A DNA stretch of 64,000 nt from Pseudoflavonifractor sp. AF19-9AC (GTDB lineage: Bacteria > Bacillota > Clostridia > Oscillospirales > Oscillospiraceae), in NCBI RefSeq assembly GCF_003478995.1, contig NZ_QUGI01000006.1, positions 141,013-205,012 of the forward strand. Reading direction: 5' to 3'. The notes beneath the pieces are model-generated. The model saw only the letters and a list, made by a program, of their open reading frames with translations, was not told where the DNA came from and made no database searches. Position 1 is the first letter of the stretch, and each line of letters starts with the position of its first letter. The translations under genes and the position numbers were made by a program. Below are positions 25,398-33,992 of the stretch, piece by piece.

Positions 25398-26312
25398 TCA
25401 AAACGGACGCGGAGTTGCGGTTTCCGACATTTTTCTATACTGGCCGGGGGTCATGCCATACTCCCGCTTGAACGCTGCGTTGAACTGGCTCATACCCTCA
25501 TACCCCACAGCCTGCGCAATTTGCTGAATGGGCATCCGGGTGGTGCGGATCAGCGCCTGTGCCCGTCGGAGGCGCTGTTGAACCAAAAAGCTGTGAATCG
25601 GCATGCCATAGGCGCGGCGGAACCCTTCTTTCAAGAAGGTCGGGGAAAGCGAAAACTGTTTGCAGAGGAACGCAATGGTAAGCTTATCAGACAGATGCGT
25701 CTGGATGTATGCCTTGACTTCCAACAGACTGTGGGATACTGGGCAGCCTGAGCCGGAGAAAGGTTCGTCCGATTCAGATACCTCGGTGCAGAGCAGATAC
25801 AGCAGTTCCACCGACTTGAAAACACAGTAGCGTTCCTGCTCCTGCTCGGACAGATAGCGAACCGTTTCAAAAAATGACTGCGTCCAAGGTGTGCCGCACA
25901 GGGCCATGCAGCCGTTCCTCGCCGTCATCTTCTCCTTGACGATCCTGGTGTCCAACCTCATCCCCAGGGTGGAGCAGACCGTCACAAGGCTTTCTTTTGC
26001 GGCTTTGGCGTCTACGGCGATCAAAACGCCGCCCAGATTTCCGCTATACTGACACGAGCGGAGAGCGGAGCTGTCGGAGAGGAGGAAGATGGCCGGAGCC
26101 TCCACCGTGTAGGAAGTACCCTGCAACGCTCGGACAGTAAGGCGGCCGGTCAGGCAGAACAGCACTTCAAACTGGAGCGGTGCGCCGCACACTGGGATAG
26201 GTCGCAGAGGTTCCTGCTCCGGCAAGGAAAAGCGGCAGATCTCCACCCCCGGCATACCGTGGCCCCAACGGCCTGTGCCGGAGTCCTGGCTCAATAAATA
26301 TTCTTTCAGCAT
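25398..26312 (-). CDS. AraC-family transcriptional regulator
   Basis: A 304-residue regulator. An N-terminal cupin-like sensor (about 1-170, low similarity) precedes the double HTH of about 100 residues (IAFLCKQFSLSPTFLKEGFRRAYG...IQQIAQAVGYEGMSQFNAAFKREYGMTPGQYRK). The end motif is typical of the PchR/YbtA-like subgroup, used by siderophore and metal systems. It lies between the P-type ATPase operon and the flavodoxin operon on the same strand; no iron box is seen nearby. Confidence 0.88.
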   Translation of the reverse strand: MLKEYLLSQDSGTGRWGHGMPGVEICRFSLPEQEPLRPIPVCGAPLQFEVLFCLTGRLTVRALQGTSYTVEAPAIFLLSDSSALRSCQYSGNLGGVLIAVDAKAAKESLVTVCSTLGMRLDTRIVKEKMTARNGCMALCGTPWTQSFFETVRYLSEQEQERYCVFKSVELLYLLCTEVSESDEPFSGSGCPVSHSLLEVKAYIQTHLSDKLTIAFLCKQFSLSPTFLKEGFRRAYGMPIHSFLVQQRLRRAQALIRTTRMPIQQIAQAVGYEGMSQFNAAFKREYGMTPGQYRKMSETATPRPF

Positions 26313-26378
26313 GATTTCTCACGACCTGTTTCTCTGGGTTCGGAATTGGTTTTACCTATGCTGACCGGGGAACCAGAG

Positions 26379-26410
26379 AGAAGGCAGGAGACAAGCGCCT
26401 CCTGCCTTCT
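26379..26410 (-). terminator. hairpin after flavodoxin gene
   Basis: AGAAGGCAGGAG (26379-26390) and CTCCTGCCTTCT (26399-26410) form a 12-bp stem. There is no strong T-run, so termination may be partial. Confidence 0.5.
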
Positions 26411-26422
26411 GCGGTGCTTTTG

Positions 26423-26845
26423 TCAGGCCAGCGATGCGCCCAGCTCGCGGCAGGCTGCCAGAGCGTCATCGTCCGGAGCCTCGTTGCAGATCACGCTCTC
26501 ACAGGCCAGATTGGCGCCGTCGTCGTTGCAGCGGGACTCCCAGCTGCGCATCCATTCGCCGTCCCCCCAGCCGTAGGAGCCGAACAGAGCAATATTCTTC
26601 CCGCTCAGCCTGCCCTCACAGGCGGTGAACATAGGCTCGAACTCGCTCTCCTCCAGCTGCTCCGACCCCATGGAGGGGCAGCCGAAAGCGATGGCGGAAT
26701 ACTCGCCGACCTGCTCCGGTGAGAACTCTGCGGCGGTGATCACAGATACCTCGGCGCCCTTGCCTTTGGCGCCTTCGGCTACCGCCATGGCCATGGCCTC
26801 GGTGTTTCCCGTGCCGCTCCAATACACAACTGCAACTTTACTCAT
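26423..26845 (-). CDS. flavodoxin
   Basis: A 140-residue short-chain flavodoxin. The FMN phosphate loop WSGTGNTEAMA is at about 9-19, and GSYGWGDGEW (about 88) is the second FMN loop. It carries electrons in place of ferredoxin when iron is scarce, consistent with lying downstream of DUF3793 and an iron-type operator. 45 bases separate it from the DUF3793 stop, so one transcript is likely. Confidence 0.93.
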   Translation of the reverse strand: MSKVAVVYWSGTGNTEAMAMAVAEGAKGKGAEVSVITAAEFSPEQVGEYSAIAFGCPSMGSEQLEESEFEPMFTACEGRLSGKNIALFGSYGWGDGEWMRSWESRCNDDGANLACESVICNEAPDDDALAACRELGASLA

Positions 26846-26890
26846 AAGACTTTAGCGACCTTTCTTTCTGGATTTGTTATGGTAGAAACA

Positions 26891-27442
26891 TCAACCAGCC
26901 ACGGTGAGCTGCTCGATGGATTTCCCTTGCTGCCACTGCCGGGAGTAGATTTTGCTGCACATCTCGTATTTTTCAAAGATGCTTCTGGCGGCCTGTTCGT
27001 CGCCGTAGACCTTCCAACAGCCCACGCACTTGTGATTGCACGCCCGATTGCAGATAAAGCCCAGCACATCCTCCGGTGGATAGCTCAAAAACAGGCCGAT
27101 TTCATGGGGGAATTCCCCCTCGCTCCGGAGCCGGTGGATCAGGTGAACCACACAGCCATTGGGGTTTTCCGGCACATAGCCGTATTTCAGAAGCAAGGCT
27201 CTGGCGCGGTGATCGGTCAGATCGCTCTCCAGCGCATTGGGCCGGTAGGCGTAAATCAAAGCGCGGCCTTTGCAAACCCGGAGCGGCAGAACGCGGATGC
27301 CCTTGGGCACCAGTTTCTTGTTCAGCCGGCATAAGTCTCTCGTCAGATCTTTCCGGCTGGGGCAGGCGCAGGAAAAGAGGTTTCCCGTCTTGATCCCGGC
27401 CAGGGTGGGAGAACAGTGGCGAATCAGCAGATCCTCTGACAT
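26891..27442 (-). CDS. DUF3793 family protein
   Basis: A 183-residue protein whose sequence matches DUF3793: LSYPPEDVLGFI and a Cys-rich segment (CNRACNHKCVGCWKVYGD, about 135-152). Four close cysteines suggest metal or cluster binding. The ATG at 27442 with GAGGGAAACGCC was chosen over a GTG at 27457. I recall this family co-occurring with flavodoxin and ferrous iron genes in Clostridia. It is the first gene behind the DtxR-type operator at 27516. Confidence 0.8.
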   Translation of the reverse strand: MSEDLLIRHCSPTLAGIKTGNLFSCACPSRKDLTRDLCRLNKKLVPKGIRVLPLRVCKGRALIYAYRPNALESDLTDHRARALLLKYGYVPENPNGCVVHLIHRLRSEGEFPHEIGLFLSYPPEDVLGFICNRACNHKCVGCWKVYGDEQAARSIFEKYEMCSKIYSRQWQQGKSIEQLTVAG

Positions 27443-27515
27443 AGGCGTTTCCCTCACAAAATCATGTCCAGATGCGGACAGTGCGGTGAAATGTGGAATA
27501 CTGACAATTTAAGGC

Positions 27516-27533
27516 GGTTAGCAGCAGCTAACC
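27516..27533. promoter_or_regulatory. DtxR-type operator
   Basis: GGTTAGCAGCAGCTAACC, a perfect inverted repeat with 6-base spacer. It lies 74 bases before the DUF3793-flavodoxin operon. Confidence 0.8.
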
Positions 27534-27563
27534 GATGCATCGAAAATATGGCCACCGCTTTTT

Positions 27564-27581
27564 GGTTAGCGATGGCTAACT
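27564..27581. promoter_or_regulatory. DtxR-type operator
   Basis: GGTTAGCGATGGCTAACT. It lies between the DUF3793 gene and dtxR, 125 bases before the dtxR start. Together with 27516 it could give autoregulation of the divergent pair. Confidence 0.75.
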
Positions 27582-27706
27582 AATGCAATTATATATAGGA
27601 CTCGTTCGCTTGTCAAGAGGACGGATGGATTTTGCAAACAGAAAAAATGGCGCTTGTCGGACGCCTGTGTTATAATAAGCAAAACGCCCGTTTTTTGGAG
27701 GTTCCT

Positions 27707-28102
27707 ATGGCGATTCACGAGTCTGGCCAGATGTATCTGGAAACCATCTATATTCTTTCGCAGAACAGCACCTTTGTTCGAGCTATCGATGTGGGAGAGC
27801 AGTTGGGCTTTACCAAGCCCAGTGTCAGCAGAGCCATGTCCATTCTGAAAAAGGACGGATATGTGAATGTGGATGCTGACGGAGCAATTACCCTGACGGA
27901 GACCGGGCTTGCCATTGCTAAGACGATGTACACCCGCCACACGGTGTTGAGCCAGATGCTGATGGAATTGGGCGTGGACGAGGAGACTGCGACCGAAGAT
28001 GCCTGCCGGATCGAGCATGTGATCAGCGAAAAATCCTTTGCGGCTGTGCAGGCGCACTTGGAGCAGGTAACGAAAATGCGGGAAGATGCGCACGGGCAAT
28101 GA
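27707..28102 (+). CDS. DtxR/MntR-family metalloregulator
   Basis: A 131-residue protein starting MAIHESGQMYLETIYIL, with the winged HTH at about 8-66 (IDVGEQLGFTKPSVSRAMSILKKDGYV) and the metal-binding dimer domain at about 67-131 (HTVLSQMLMELGVDEETATEDACRIEHVIS). It lacks the SH3-like third domain of DtxR, as in MntR. It represses metal genes when loaded with Fe(II) or Mn(II). ATG at 27707 follows TTTTGGAGG; the longer in-frame start at 27632 is rejected. A TTATAAT element lies at about 27670. It is the best candidate for the protein that binds all eleven boxes in this window. Confidence 0.9.
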   Translation: MAIHESGQMYLETIYILSQNSTFVRAIDVGEQLGFTKPSVSRAMSILKKDGYVNVDADGAITLTETGLAIAKTMYTRHTVLSQMLMELGVDEETATEDACRIEHVISEKSFAAVQAHLEQVTKMREDAHGQ

Positions 28103-28180
28103 GGCTATGCAAATTTGGCGGACTTTGCTATCGAGCGGCAACGCGAAAAGTGAATACCTGCCATTTGGCACGGAATATCA

Positions 28181-28216
28181 AATGCGGTGGAGCATGGATA
28201 TGGCCTCCACCGCATT
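28181..28216. terminator. bidirectional terminator
   Basis: AATGCGGTGGAG (28181-28192) pairs with CTCCACCGCATT (28205-28216) between convergent dtxR and the minus-strand small-protein gene. Confidence 0.85.
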
Positions 28217-28444
28217 TTATGTGATCTGCGCTTTTAAATCAGGAGCGACCTGCTGTGTAAGTTCACCGCCAAGCGTACCTGCTCCATAGCTCCAAACGCT
28301 TACGGCAAGCTCATCCTTATGTGTCTGCTGGCTTTTCAAAACCTTTCGGGCGGCTTTTTTGATATTATGGCACACGCCAAGAATAGCGATGCAAAACAGC
28401 AGAGCCGCTAATCCATATCCAAACGACTGCATTGCCGTGTTCAT
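28217..28444 (-). CDS. 75-residue single-helix membrane protein
   Basis: Starts MNTAMQSFGYGLAALLFCIAILGV, a single N-terminal helix, then a basic cytoplasmic tail. ATG at 28444 with AGAGG twelve bases ahead; a longer frame from 28537 overlaps the neighbouring gene and is rejected. It ends the methyltransferase/HMA operon. The family is unknown. Confidence 0.55.
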   Translation of the reverse strand: MNTAMQSFGYGLAALLFCIAILGVCHNIKKAARKVLKSQQTHKDELAVSVWSYGAGTLGGELTQQVAPDLKAQIT

Positions 28445-28481
28445 ATTCACGCCTCTTTTCTGACCGCTGCCGCCAATGAAC

Positions 28482-28727
28482 TCAACCGAACAATCCTCTT
28501 TTTTTGTACGGCTCCTTTTGGATTGTGCCGACCTCATACCCCGTGCTGCGAATGGCGTTCATAACAGCCTCTGTGTCCAGCTCTGTTTCAGAGAGGATCA
28601 CGGTCTGGTTTTTGCTCCGGGAAGAACTCACCTTTTTGACCGGGCAGGCTTTGCGCACAGCGTCATTGACATGGGCCTCGCACATCCCGCACATCATTCC
28701 ATTGACTTCCACTGTGTACTTCCACAT
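28482..28727 (-). CDS. heavy-metal-associated (HMA) domain protein
   Basis: An 81-residue ferredoxin-like metal chaperone. The binding loop is MMCGMCEAHV at about 10-20, giving the CxxC pair. Copper is the usual cargo of CGMC-type loops, but neither partner ATPase nor copper operator is nearby, so another metal is possible. Seven bases separate it from the upstream methyltransferase gene, so both are under the box at 29443. Confidence 0.85.
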   Translation of the reverse strand: MWKYTVEVNGMMCGMCEAHVNDAVRKACPVKKVSSSRSKNQTVILSETELDTEAVMNAIRSTGYEVGTIQKEPYKKRGLFG

Positions 28728-28733
28728 GTTCTC

Positions 28734-29420
28734 TCACTCCTTCTTGACTTTTGGATCATCGAGCTGCGCGGACCGGACGGTGGTCTGCCGTGCCGCAGTC
28801 CGTTCATCGGGGATCTTCCTGGCCATCAGACAGCACAGCGGCGCCAACGAACTTCCGAGAAGTGGATGGCGAACGATGGAATAGCCGCGCTCGGACAGGT
28901 ATGCCATCAGCTCCCCGGCAGTCCAGACATGATACACCCGAAAGCCTGAAAGCCCCATGAACCAGAGCCGGAGTCTGGCGCTTCGGCTTTTGCCCCAGAC
29001 AAAGGTGGGGGCGAACAGCCATCCCCCCGGCTTCAGAACCCGCCAGGCTTCCGCCAGAGCTTTTTCCGGGTGAGGCATGACATGGAGGGCGTTGGAGATC
29101 ACGACCGCATCGAAGCTCTCCGGGCCGTAGGGCAGCTTGGTAGCGTCCTGGACGGAGAAATGGAGCCGGGACGAATGCACCTGCTTTTTGGCCTGACGGA
29201 TCATTTCAGCTGAAAAGTCGGTTGCCTCCCAGCTCCGGACACATGGAGACAGCGGCACGGACAGCTGGCCTGTTCCGCAGGCCAACTCCAGCACATCCAT
29301 GTCCCGTTTCAGAAAAGGACGCATTGCTTTGCAGATCTGCTGATAGGTCGCCTGAGAGCGGCGCATGAAGCCGGCGTAATGCCGTGAAAACCGCTCCCAA
29401 AACTGCTTGTTGTCATCCAT
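28734..29420 (-). CDS. class I SAM-dependent methyltransferase
   Basis: A 228-residue Rossmann methyltransferase. Motif I VLELACGTGQLSVPL is at about 43-57, and post motifs AVVISNALHVMPHPEKAL and WRVLKPGG follow, as in UbiE/Methyltransf_11 enzymes. The substrate is unknown. It is the first gene of a three-gene operon (HMA chaperone, small membrane protein) right behind a DtxR-type operator. It is reminiscent of methyltransferases near metal or arsenic genes, but no arsenite motif cysteines are seen. Confidence 0.85.
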   Translation of the reverse strand: MDDNKQFWERFSRHYAGFMRRSQATYQQICKAMRPFLKRDMDVLELACGTGQLSVPLSPCVRSWEATDFSAEMIRQAKKQVHSSRLHFSVQDATKLPYGPESFDAVVISNALHVMPHPEKALAEAWRVLKPGGWLFAPTFVWGKSRSARLRLWFMGLSGFRVYHVWTAGELMAYLSERGYSIVRHPLLGSSLAPLCCLMARKIPDERTAARQTTVRSAQLDDPKVKKE

Positions 29421-29442
29421 ACAGTATGGTCACCTCAATGAT

Positions 29443-29460
29443 GGTTAGTTCCTGCTAACC
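29443..29460. promoter_or_regulatory. DtxR-type operator
   Basis: GGTTAGTTCCTGCTAACC, 23 bases before the minus-strand methyltransferase gene. Confidence 0.8.
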
Positions 29461-29552
29461 ACATCATACTCTTTGTCGCATGAAATTGCAAGATGCCACT
29501 ATATTGGATTTGTATGCCCCCGGGATCAATCAAGGGAAGAAGCTGGAACGAA

Positions 29553-29582
29553 GAATGACCGGGACACGCATCCCGGTCATTC
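29553..29582. terminator. terminator hairpin after ABC pair 1
   Basis: GAATGACCGGGA (29553-29564) pairs with TCCCGGTCATTC (29571-29582). The T-rich tail is on the plus side; on the minus strand it lies just after the ABC operon stop. Confidence 0.7.
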
Positions 29583-29603
29583 TTTTCTTTCGCGCCTCTG
29601 CCT

Positions 29604-31343
29604 TTACCGGCACCAACTGGTGGGATTGGAGCGGGCGATGATGAAGCGGCGATAAATGCCCTCCTCCTCCATAAGTGTGTCGTGGGCGCCGGCCTGAACG
29701 ATGCGCCCCTGGTCGATAACCAGGATCTCATCGGCGTGACGAATGGTATTGAGCCGGTGGGCAATGACCAGCAGGGTCTTGCCCCGGCACAGTTGGGTGA
29801 TGGCCTCCTGGATGTAGCTCTCGTTATCGGCATCCACGCTGGCAGTGGCCTCATCCAGAATGACGATGGGCGCGTCCTTCAGAATGCAGCGGGCGATGGA
29901 GATCCGCTGCCGCTCTCCGCCGGACAGGCTGGCCCCGCCTTCCCCGATGACCGTGTCAAAGCCGTCGGGCAGTTCCATGATGAAGTCATAGCATCGGGCT
30001 TTTCTGGCCGCCTCATAGACCTCCTCCCGTGTGGCGTCTGTCCGTCCCATGGCGATGTTGTTATAGACGGTATCCTGGAATAAGTAGACCCGCTGGAACA
30101 CCATAGAGATCTGATCCATCAGATCAGAAAGAGGAATATCGCGGATGTCTCTGCCCCGCACCAGGATCTGTCCCTGTTTGACATCCCAAAACCGGGAGAG
30201 CAGGTTGGCTACCGTACTTTTACCGCCGCCAGAGGGCCCCACCAGGGCCAGCATCCGGTTTTTCTCCAGTGTGAAAGAGACATCATGCAGTACCTCTTTC
30301 TCCCCGTAGGCGAAGGTGACATTTCGGAACTCCACCTCCGGGGCACCGCCGGCTTTGGGTAAGGTCTCCCGGCCCCGGTCAGGTAGTTCTGGCTGGGCCA
30401 GTACCGCCTCGATCCGGTCCATGCAGGCGTTCATCACCGTCAGGCGGGTGGCTTGGCTATAGAGTGCCTTAATGGGGCCGAAGAGGTCAAAGACGAAGAG
30501 CAAGACACCCAGCAGGAAGGTGATGGAGAGCTGCCCACGGCCATAGAGCCAGAGTGACAGGGGGATTATCAGCACCGAGCCCAGACCGCACACCAGATAG
30601 AGGGCCCGCATCCAGGGAGCCTGGCTCTCCTCGAGCTCGATGCTGACCTTGCGGCTCCGGGCGAAATTTTCGGTGAGTTGCTCGGAACGCTCTCCCAGCA
30701 GGTTGAAGGTCTTGGCAATACCAATGCCCTCCACATAGTCCAGCACTGCCCGTGTGAGAGCCTCGCTCTGCTCCTGTCGGACATCAGAGTGAGCCAGGGT
30801 GCTCCCCAGGGAAGCGCGGCCCAGCTGCCAAATGATCCCTACCACCACCAAGGCGGCCAGTCCCAGCCAGGGATTCAGGAAGGCCAGCCACAGCACAAGA
30901 ATGGCTTGGGCAAAGGTATAGCTCATCATGTTGGCAATGTCGTGCATACAGTTCTCCTCAATGAACACCATGTCGGTGGACAGAACGGAACTGATTTTGC
31001 CGATGTTGCCCTCTGTGAAATAGCCCATGGGCAGGCGGCGCAGATGCCGTCCCAGCTCCATGCGCAGATCGGCGAATACCATATAGCCCGCCGCGGCCTG
31101 GAGCCGGTCGGCGATGTTCTGGCACAGGCACTCCAGCAGAACGCAGCCCACCGTGCCCACCGCCAGCCACAGGCACAGCCGTGCCGTCATGGTTCCCTGG
31201 AGAAAAGCGCTCAGGGCCAAGAAGGACAGACCGATGGGGGCCTTGGACAGCATGGCCTTCAGGAACGCAAAGACAAAGGCCAGCTTGATCCGCCCCTGAT
31301 AGGGGCCGGATACGGACAGGATTCGTTTCATCAGCGCGATCAT
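29604..31343 (-). CDS. ABC half-transporter, second subunit of pair 1
   Basis: A 579-residue exporter-fold ABC protein: six membrane helices (about 15-300), then a nucleotide domain with Walker A GPSGGGKST, signature LSGGERQRIS and Walker B VILDEATASVD. The cytoplasmic loop reads RRLPMGYFTEGNIGKISSV, a pattern (LGYF..NNLG) shared with the second subunits at 36440 and 60676. ATG at 31343 overlaps the partner's stop. With the gene upstream it should form a heterodimer like YbtPQ or IrtAB, which import iron-siderophores despite an exporter fold. Confidence 0.88.
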   Translation of the reverse strand: MIALMKRILSVSGPYQGRIKLAFVFAFLKAMLSKAPIGLSFLALSAFLQGTMTARLCLWLAVGTVGCVLLECLCQNIADRLQAAAGYMVFADLRMELGRHLRRLPMGYFTEGNIGKISSVLSTDMVFIEENCMHDIANMMSYTFAQAILVLWLAFLNPWLGLAALVVVGIIWQLGRASLGSTLAHSDVRQEQSEALTRAVLDYVEGIGIAKTFNLLGERSEQLTENFARSRKVSIELEESQAPWMRALYLVCGLGSVLIIPLSLWLYGRGQLSITFLLGVLLFVFDLFGPIKALYSQATRLTVMNACMDRIEAVLAQPELPDRGRETLPKAGGAPEVEFRNVTFAYGEKEVLHDVSFTLEKNRMLALVGPSGGGKSTVANLLSRFWDVKQGQILVRGRDIRDIPLSDLMDQISMVFQRVYLFQDTVYNNIAMGRTDATREEVYEAARKARCYDFIMELPDGFDTVIGEGGASLSGGERQRISIARCILKDAPIVILDEATASVDADNESYIQEAITQLCRGKTLLVIAHRLNTIRHADEILVIDQGRIVQAGAHDTLMEEEGIYRRFIIARSNPTSWCR

Positions 31344-33136
31344 GCCTCGTCGCCTCCTTTCTCCGCAGAGACACGCCAGGCAGCGGCTCCCTCGGCAGCC
31401 CGCCACAGTTTTTCATAGGCGGGGCAAGTCTTTCGCAATGTATCGTGGCGGCCAATCCCTGCCACATTGCCCTGATCCAGCACCACGATCTGATCGGCAC
31501 CTGCAATGGACTGAAGCCGGTGGGCGATGACGATGACCGTCTTGCCCCGGATCACCTCGGCAATGGCGGCGTTCATTTTCTCCTCATTCTCCGGGTCCAA
31601 AAAAGCGGTGGCCTCATCCAGCACCACGATGGGAGCGTCCTTCAAAATCGCCCGGGCCAGGGCGATCCGCTGCCGCTCCCCGCCGGAAAGCCCTTTGCCG
31701 CCATCGCCGGCCATGGTATAGATTCCTTTTTCCAGCCGTTTCAGAAACGCTCCGCATTGAGCCCGTTCCGCCGCCGCCAGCACCTCCTCGTCGGTGGCGC
31801 CGGGTCTTCCCAGCCGGATGTTCTCCAACAGGCTGGTGTTGAACAGGAACTGCTCCTGCGCGACGAAGGAGATCTGCTCATTCAGAGAGGCGAGGGACGT
31901 CTCTCGCAGGTCTTGCCCCCCCAGCGTGATGCGTCCGTCCGTCACATCGTAAAAGTGGACCAGCAGCTTGGCAAGGGTCGACTTCCCGCTGCCGGATTCT
32001 CCCACCAAAGCAGTGAGGCTCCCCTGTGGGACAGAGAAGGAGATGCCGTGGAGGACTTCGTCCTTTTCGCGGCCCAGGCCGCCTTCTCTTCCGCCTTCGG
32101 CGGAATTCACCTTGTAAGAAAACCGCACATTCTCAAAGCGGATCTGCAAATCGTTTCCGTTGAAATCCGTTTTTCCTTCTTTCAGGGGCGGAATATTGAA
32201 CAGAGATTCCATTTGGTCGATCTTGTAGCTCAGCTGGGGCAGCACCGACATAAAGTTCATGGCTCGGATCAGAGGCGGTCCCACGGAAAAAGACATGCAC
32301 AATACCAGCGCGTAATCCGGCAAGGTGGAGGCGCCGGTGAGTACCAGATAGCCGCCGGCTGGCAGCAGCACCAGCGCCACGCAGGGCAAAATGCTGGTGT
32401 AGAGGGCCATCCACAGCCAGCAGGCCCGGAACCAATCCAGAGTAAAATCACGGTAGTTTTTTACATCGGTCTCAAAGCGGTGATATGACTCTCCGTCCCG
32501 GTTGAAGACTTTCACGACTTCCATGCCGTTGATGTACTCCACGATGGTGTTGTTCATTTTCTGCCCGGCGGCGTAGTAGTCTCCCATCTTGCTCATGCCG
32601 GAGCGGTACATCATGCCCATGGCCAGCACGCCCAGCGGAAGGGAGCAGAGGGAGAGCAGACCCAGCTTCCAGTCCGTGAGGAACATGGCCGCAAATACCA
32701 CCACCGGCACCGCCAGATTGGACAGCCCTTCCGGCAGGGCGTGGGCCAGCAGAAGTTCCATGCTCTCAATGTCGTCAATGAACATCTTCTTCCAGACTCC
32801 AACGCCCTTCTCCTGGATCGCGCCCAGGGGCTGCTTTTCCAGCTTGCTCTGGAGATGGAGCCGGAGGTTTTCCAAAGTATGATAGGCGGAGCGATGAGAC
32901 AGAGCCAGCCCCTCCACATAGAGAAGGCCGTAGAGGACCATGCACAGAGCCATGGCCCCGGCGTTGAACAGGGTTTCCTCCAATGTGAGACTGCCCCCAG
33001 TCAGCAGGGGTCTCAGCAGGCGGTAGAGGAAGAAATAGGGCAGCACGCTCATGGCCACGCCGGCCACCAGTACCAGAATGGAGGCATAAGTCGTCTTCCG
33101 GTGGCGTCCAGTGTAGCGCAGGACTTTTTGAAACAC
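31340..33136 (-). CDS. ABC half-transporter, first subunit of pair 1
   Basis: A 598-residue exporter-fold ABC protein. Helices at about 15-310, then Walker A GESGSGKST, LSGGERQRIA and VVLDEATAFLD. The loop KQPLGAIQEKGVGVWKKMF...ESMELLLAHALPE is the family mark, also seen in the first subunits at 34698 and 58916. It has a stretch with Gly/Glu just before the nucleotide domain (VNSAEGGREGGLGREKDEV) absent in the paralogues. It lies behind the DtxR-type operator at 33153. Confidence 0.88.
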   Translation of the reverse strand: MFQKVLRYTGRHRKTTYASILVLVAGVAMSVLPYFFLYRLLRPLLTGGSLTLEETLFNAGAMALCMVLYGLLYVEGLALSHRSAYHTLENLRLHLQSKLEKQPLGAIQEKGVGVWKKMFIDDIESMELLLAHALPEGLSNLAVPVVVFAAMFLTDWKLGLLSLCSLPLGVLAMGMMYRSGMSKMGDYYAAGQKMNNTIVEYINGMEVVKVFNRDGESYHRFETDVKNYRDFTLDWFRACWLWMALYTSILPCVALVLLPAGGYLVLTGASTLPDYALVLCMSFSVGPPLIRAMNFMSVLPQLSYKIDQMESLFNIPPLKEGKTDFNGNDLQIRFENVRFSYKVNSAEGGREGGLGREKDEVLHGISFSVPQGSLTALVGESGSGKSTLAKLLVHFYDVTDGRITLGGQDLRETSLASLNEQISFVAQEQFLFNTSLLENIRLGRPGATDEEVLAAAERAQCGAFLKRLEKGIYTMAGDGGKGLSGGERQRIALARAILKDAPIVVLDEATAFLDPENEEKMNAAIAEVIRGKTVIVIAHRLQSIAGADQIVVLDQGNVAGIGRHDTLRKTCPAYEKLWRAAEGAAAWRVSAEKGGDEA

Positions 33137-33152
33137 AGTATCACTCCTTTTT

Positions 33153-33170
33153 AGTTAGTTATTGCTAACT
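33153..33170. promoter_or_regulatory. DtxR-type operator
   Basis: AGTTAGTTATTGCTAACT, read on the minus strand as AGTTAGCAATAACTAACT. It abuts the ribosome site of ABC pair 1 and nearly duplicates the box at 34665. Confidence 0.8.
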
Positions 33171-33180
33171 TATTAGCGAG

Positions 33181-33206
33181 AAAAAAGCCTCCGCAGAGGC
33201 GTTTTT
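33181..33206 (-). terminator. terminator of TetR gene 1
   Basis: AAAAACGCCTC-TGC-GGAGGCTTTTTT on the minus strand, immediately after the TetR stop. Confidence 0.85.
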
Positions 33207-33826
33207 CATCCCTTGGGGAATCCCAGGGCAGCGTACCAGTCAAAGAGACGGCAGACCAAAGTGCAGTGGCGCTGGATCTCCGGCCAGGCGAAGGCGTGGA
33301 TAAAGGGCTCGTAAATGGTGGTCCAGAAGGCGGACAGGACTACATGGAGCTCCTCCTGCGTCATATCCACAGTACACAAGCCCCGGCGTCTGGCCTCGGC
33401 GTAGTAGGTCCAGGTGCCTTCCGTCATTTTCTCCACCCAGTCGTGCTGGAAGTTGGCGTAAGCGGTGCCCTCCGCTCCGGTGAGCAGCAGCACAAAGCCA
33501 TCCCGCCGCTCATTGAGAAAGCGGAACCACCACAGCATGTATTCCTCATCCATATACCACGCCCGGATCAGGTCTTCGTCGGAGAGGGCGGATGCCGGCA
33601 CCGCCGTCCGCTCCTCATAAACAGCATCCAAATCCGCCACCGTATCCGCCACCACAGCGCGAAACAGCTCCTCTTTTCCGGCGTAACGCTTATAAAGGGC
33701 GCCGGTTGTCACCCCAGCCCGCTGGCAGATGGATTTCAGGGAAGCCTGCTCAAAGCCCAGCGTCCGAAACTCCTCTCTGGCACTGTCCATGATCCGAGGG
33801 TCGATGGAAGTATCCGGTCTTGCCAT
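33206..33826 (-). CDS. TetR-family regulator 1
   Basis: A 206-residue repressor. The HTH lies at about 10-55 (ARPDTSIDPRIMDSAREEFRT then AGVTTGALYKRYAGKEELF). The ligand domain is helical and Trp-rich (WYMDEEYMLWWFRFLNERR). ATG at 33826 has GGGAGGGGTGTT; the longer frame from 33925 is rejected. Two TetR genes stand back to back between two divergent ABC operons, so each probably controls one of them or both. Confidence 0.85.
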   Translation of the reverse strand: MARPDTSIDPRIMDSAREEFRTLGFEQASLKSICQRAGVTTGALYKRYAGKEELFRAVVADTVADLDAVYEERTAVPASALSDEDLIRAWYMDEEYMLWWFRFLNERRDGFVLLLTGAEGTAYANFQHDWVEKMTEGTWTYYAEARRRGLCTVDMTQEELHVVLSAFWTTIYEPFIHAFAWPEIQRHCTLVCRLFDWYAALGFPKG

Positions 33827-33842
33827 AACACCCCTCCCGACA

Positions 33843-33880
33843 AATGATAATTTGATTACCGATAATCTGATTATCAATAT
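33843..33880. promoter_or_regulatory. palindromic operator of TetR genes
   Basis: GATAATCTGATTATC is a near-perfect palindrome near 33862-33876, preceded by a weaker copy GATAATTTGATTACC. It lies 20-50 bases before the start of the minus-strand TetR gene, as expected for autorepression. Confidence 0.65.
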
Positions 33881-33992
33881 AGCATCCCTTTCTATCCCTG
33901 TCAAGGAGAAATCCTCTCTTGACAAACTCGCTTTTTGGTTGTATATTCAAAACATCGTTATGAAACACTGTTTTGAATTGCGAGGTGATACC

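Noticed and set aside
28734..29420. Arsenite methyltransferase (ArsM)
   Set aside because: Adjacent metal chaperone suggested it, but the protein is short and lacks the conserved cysteines of ArsM.
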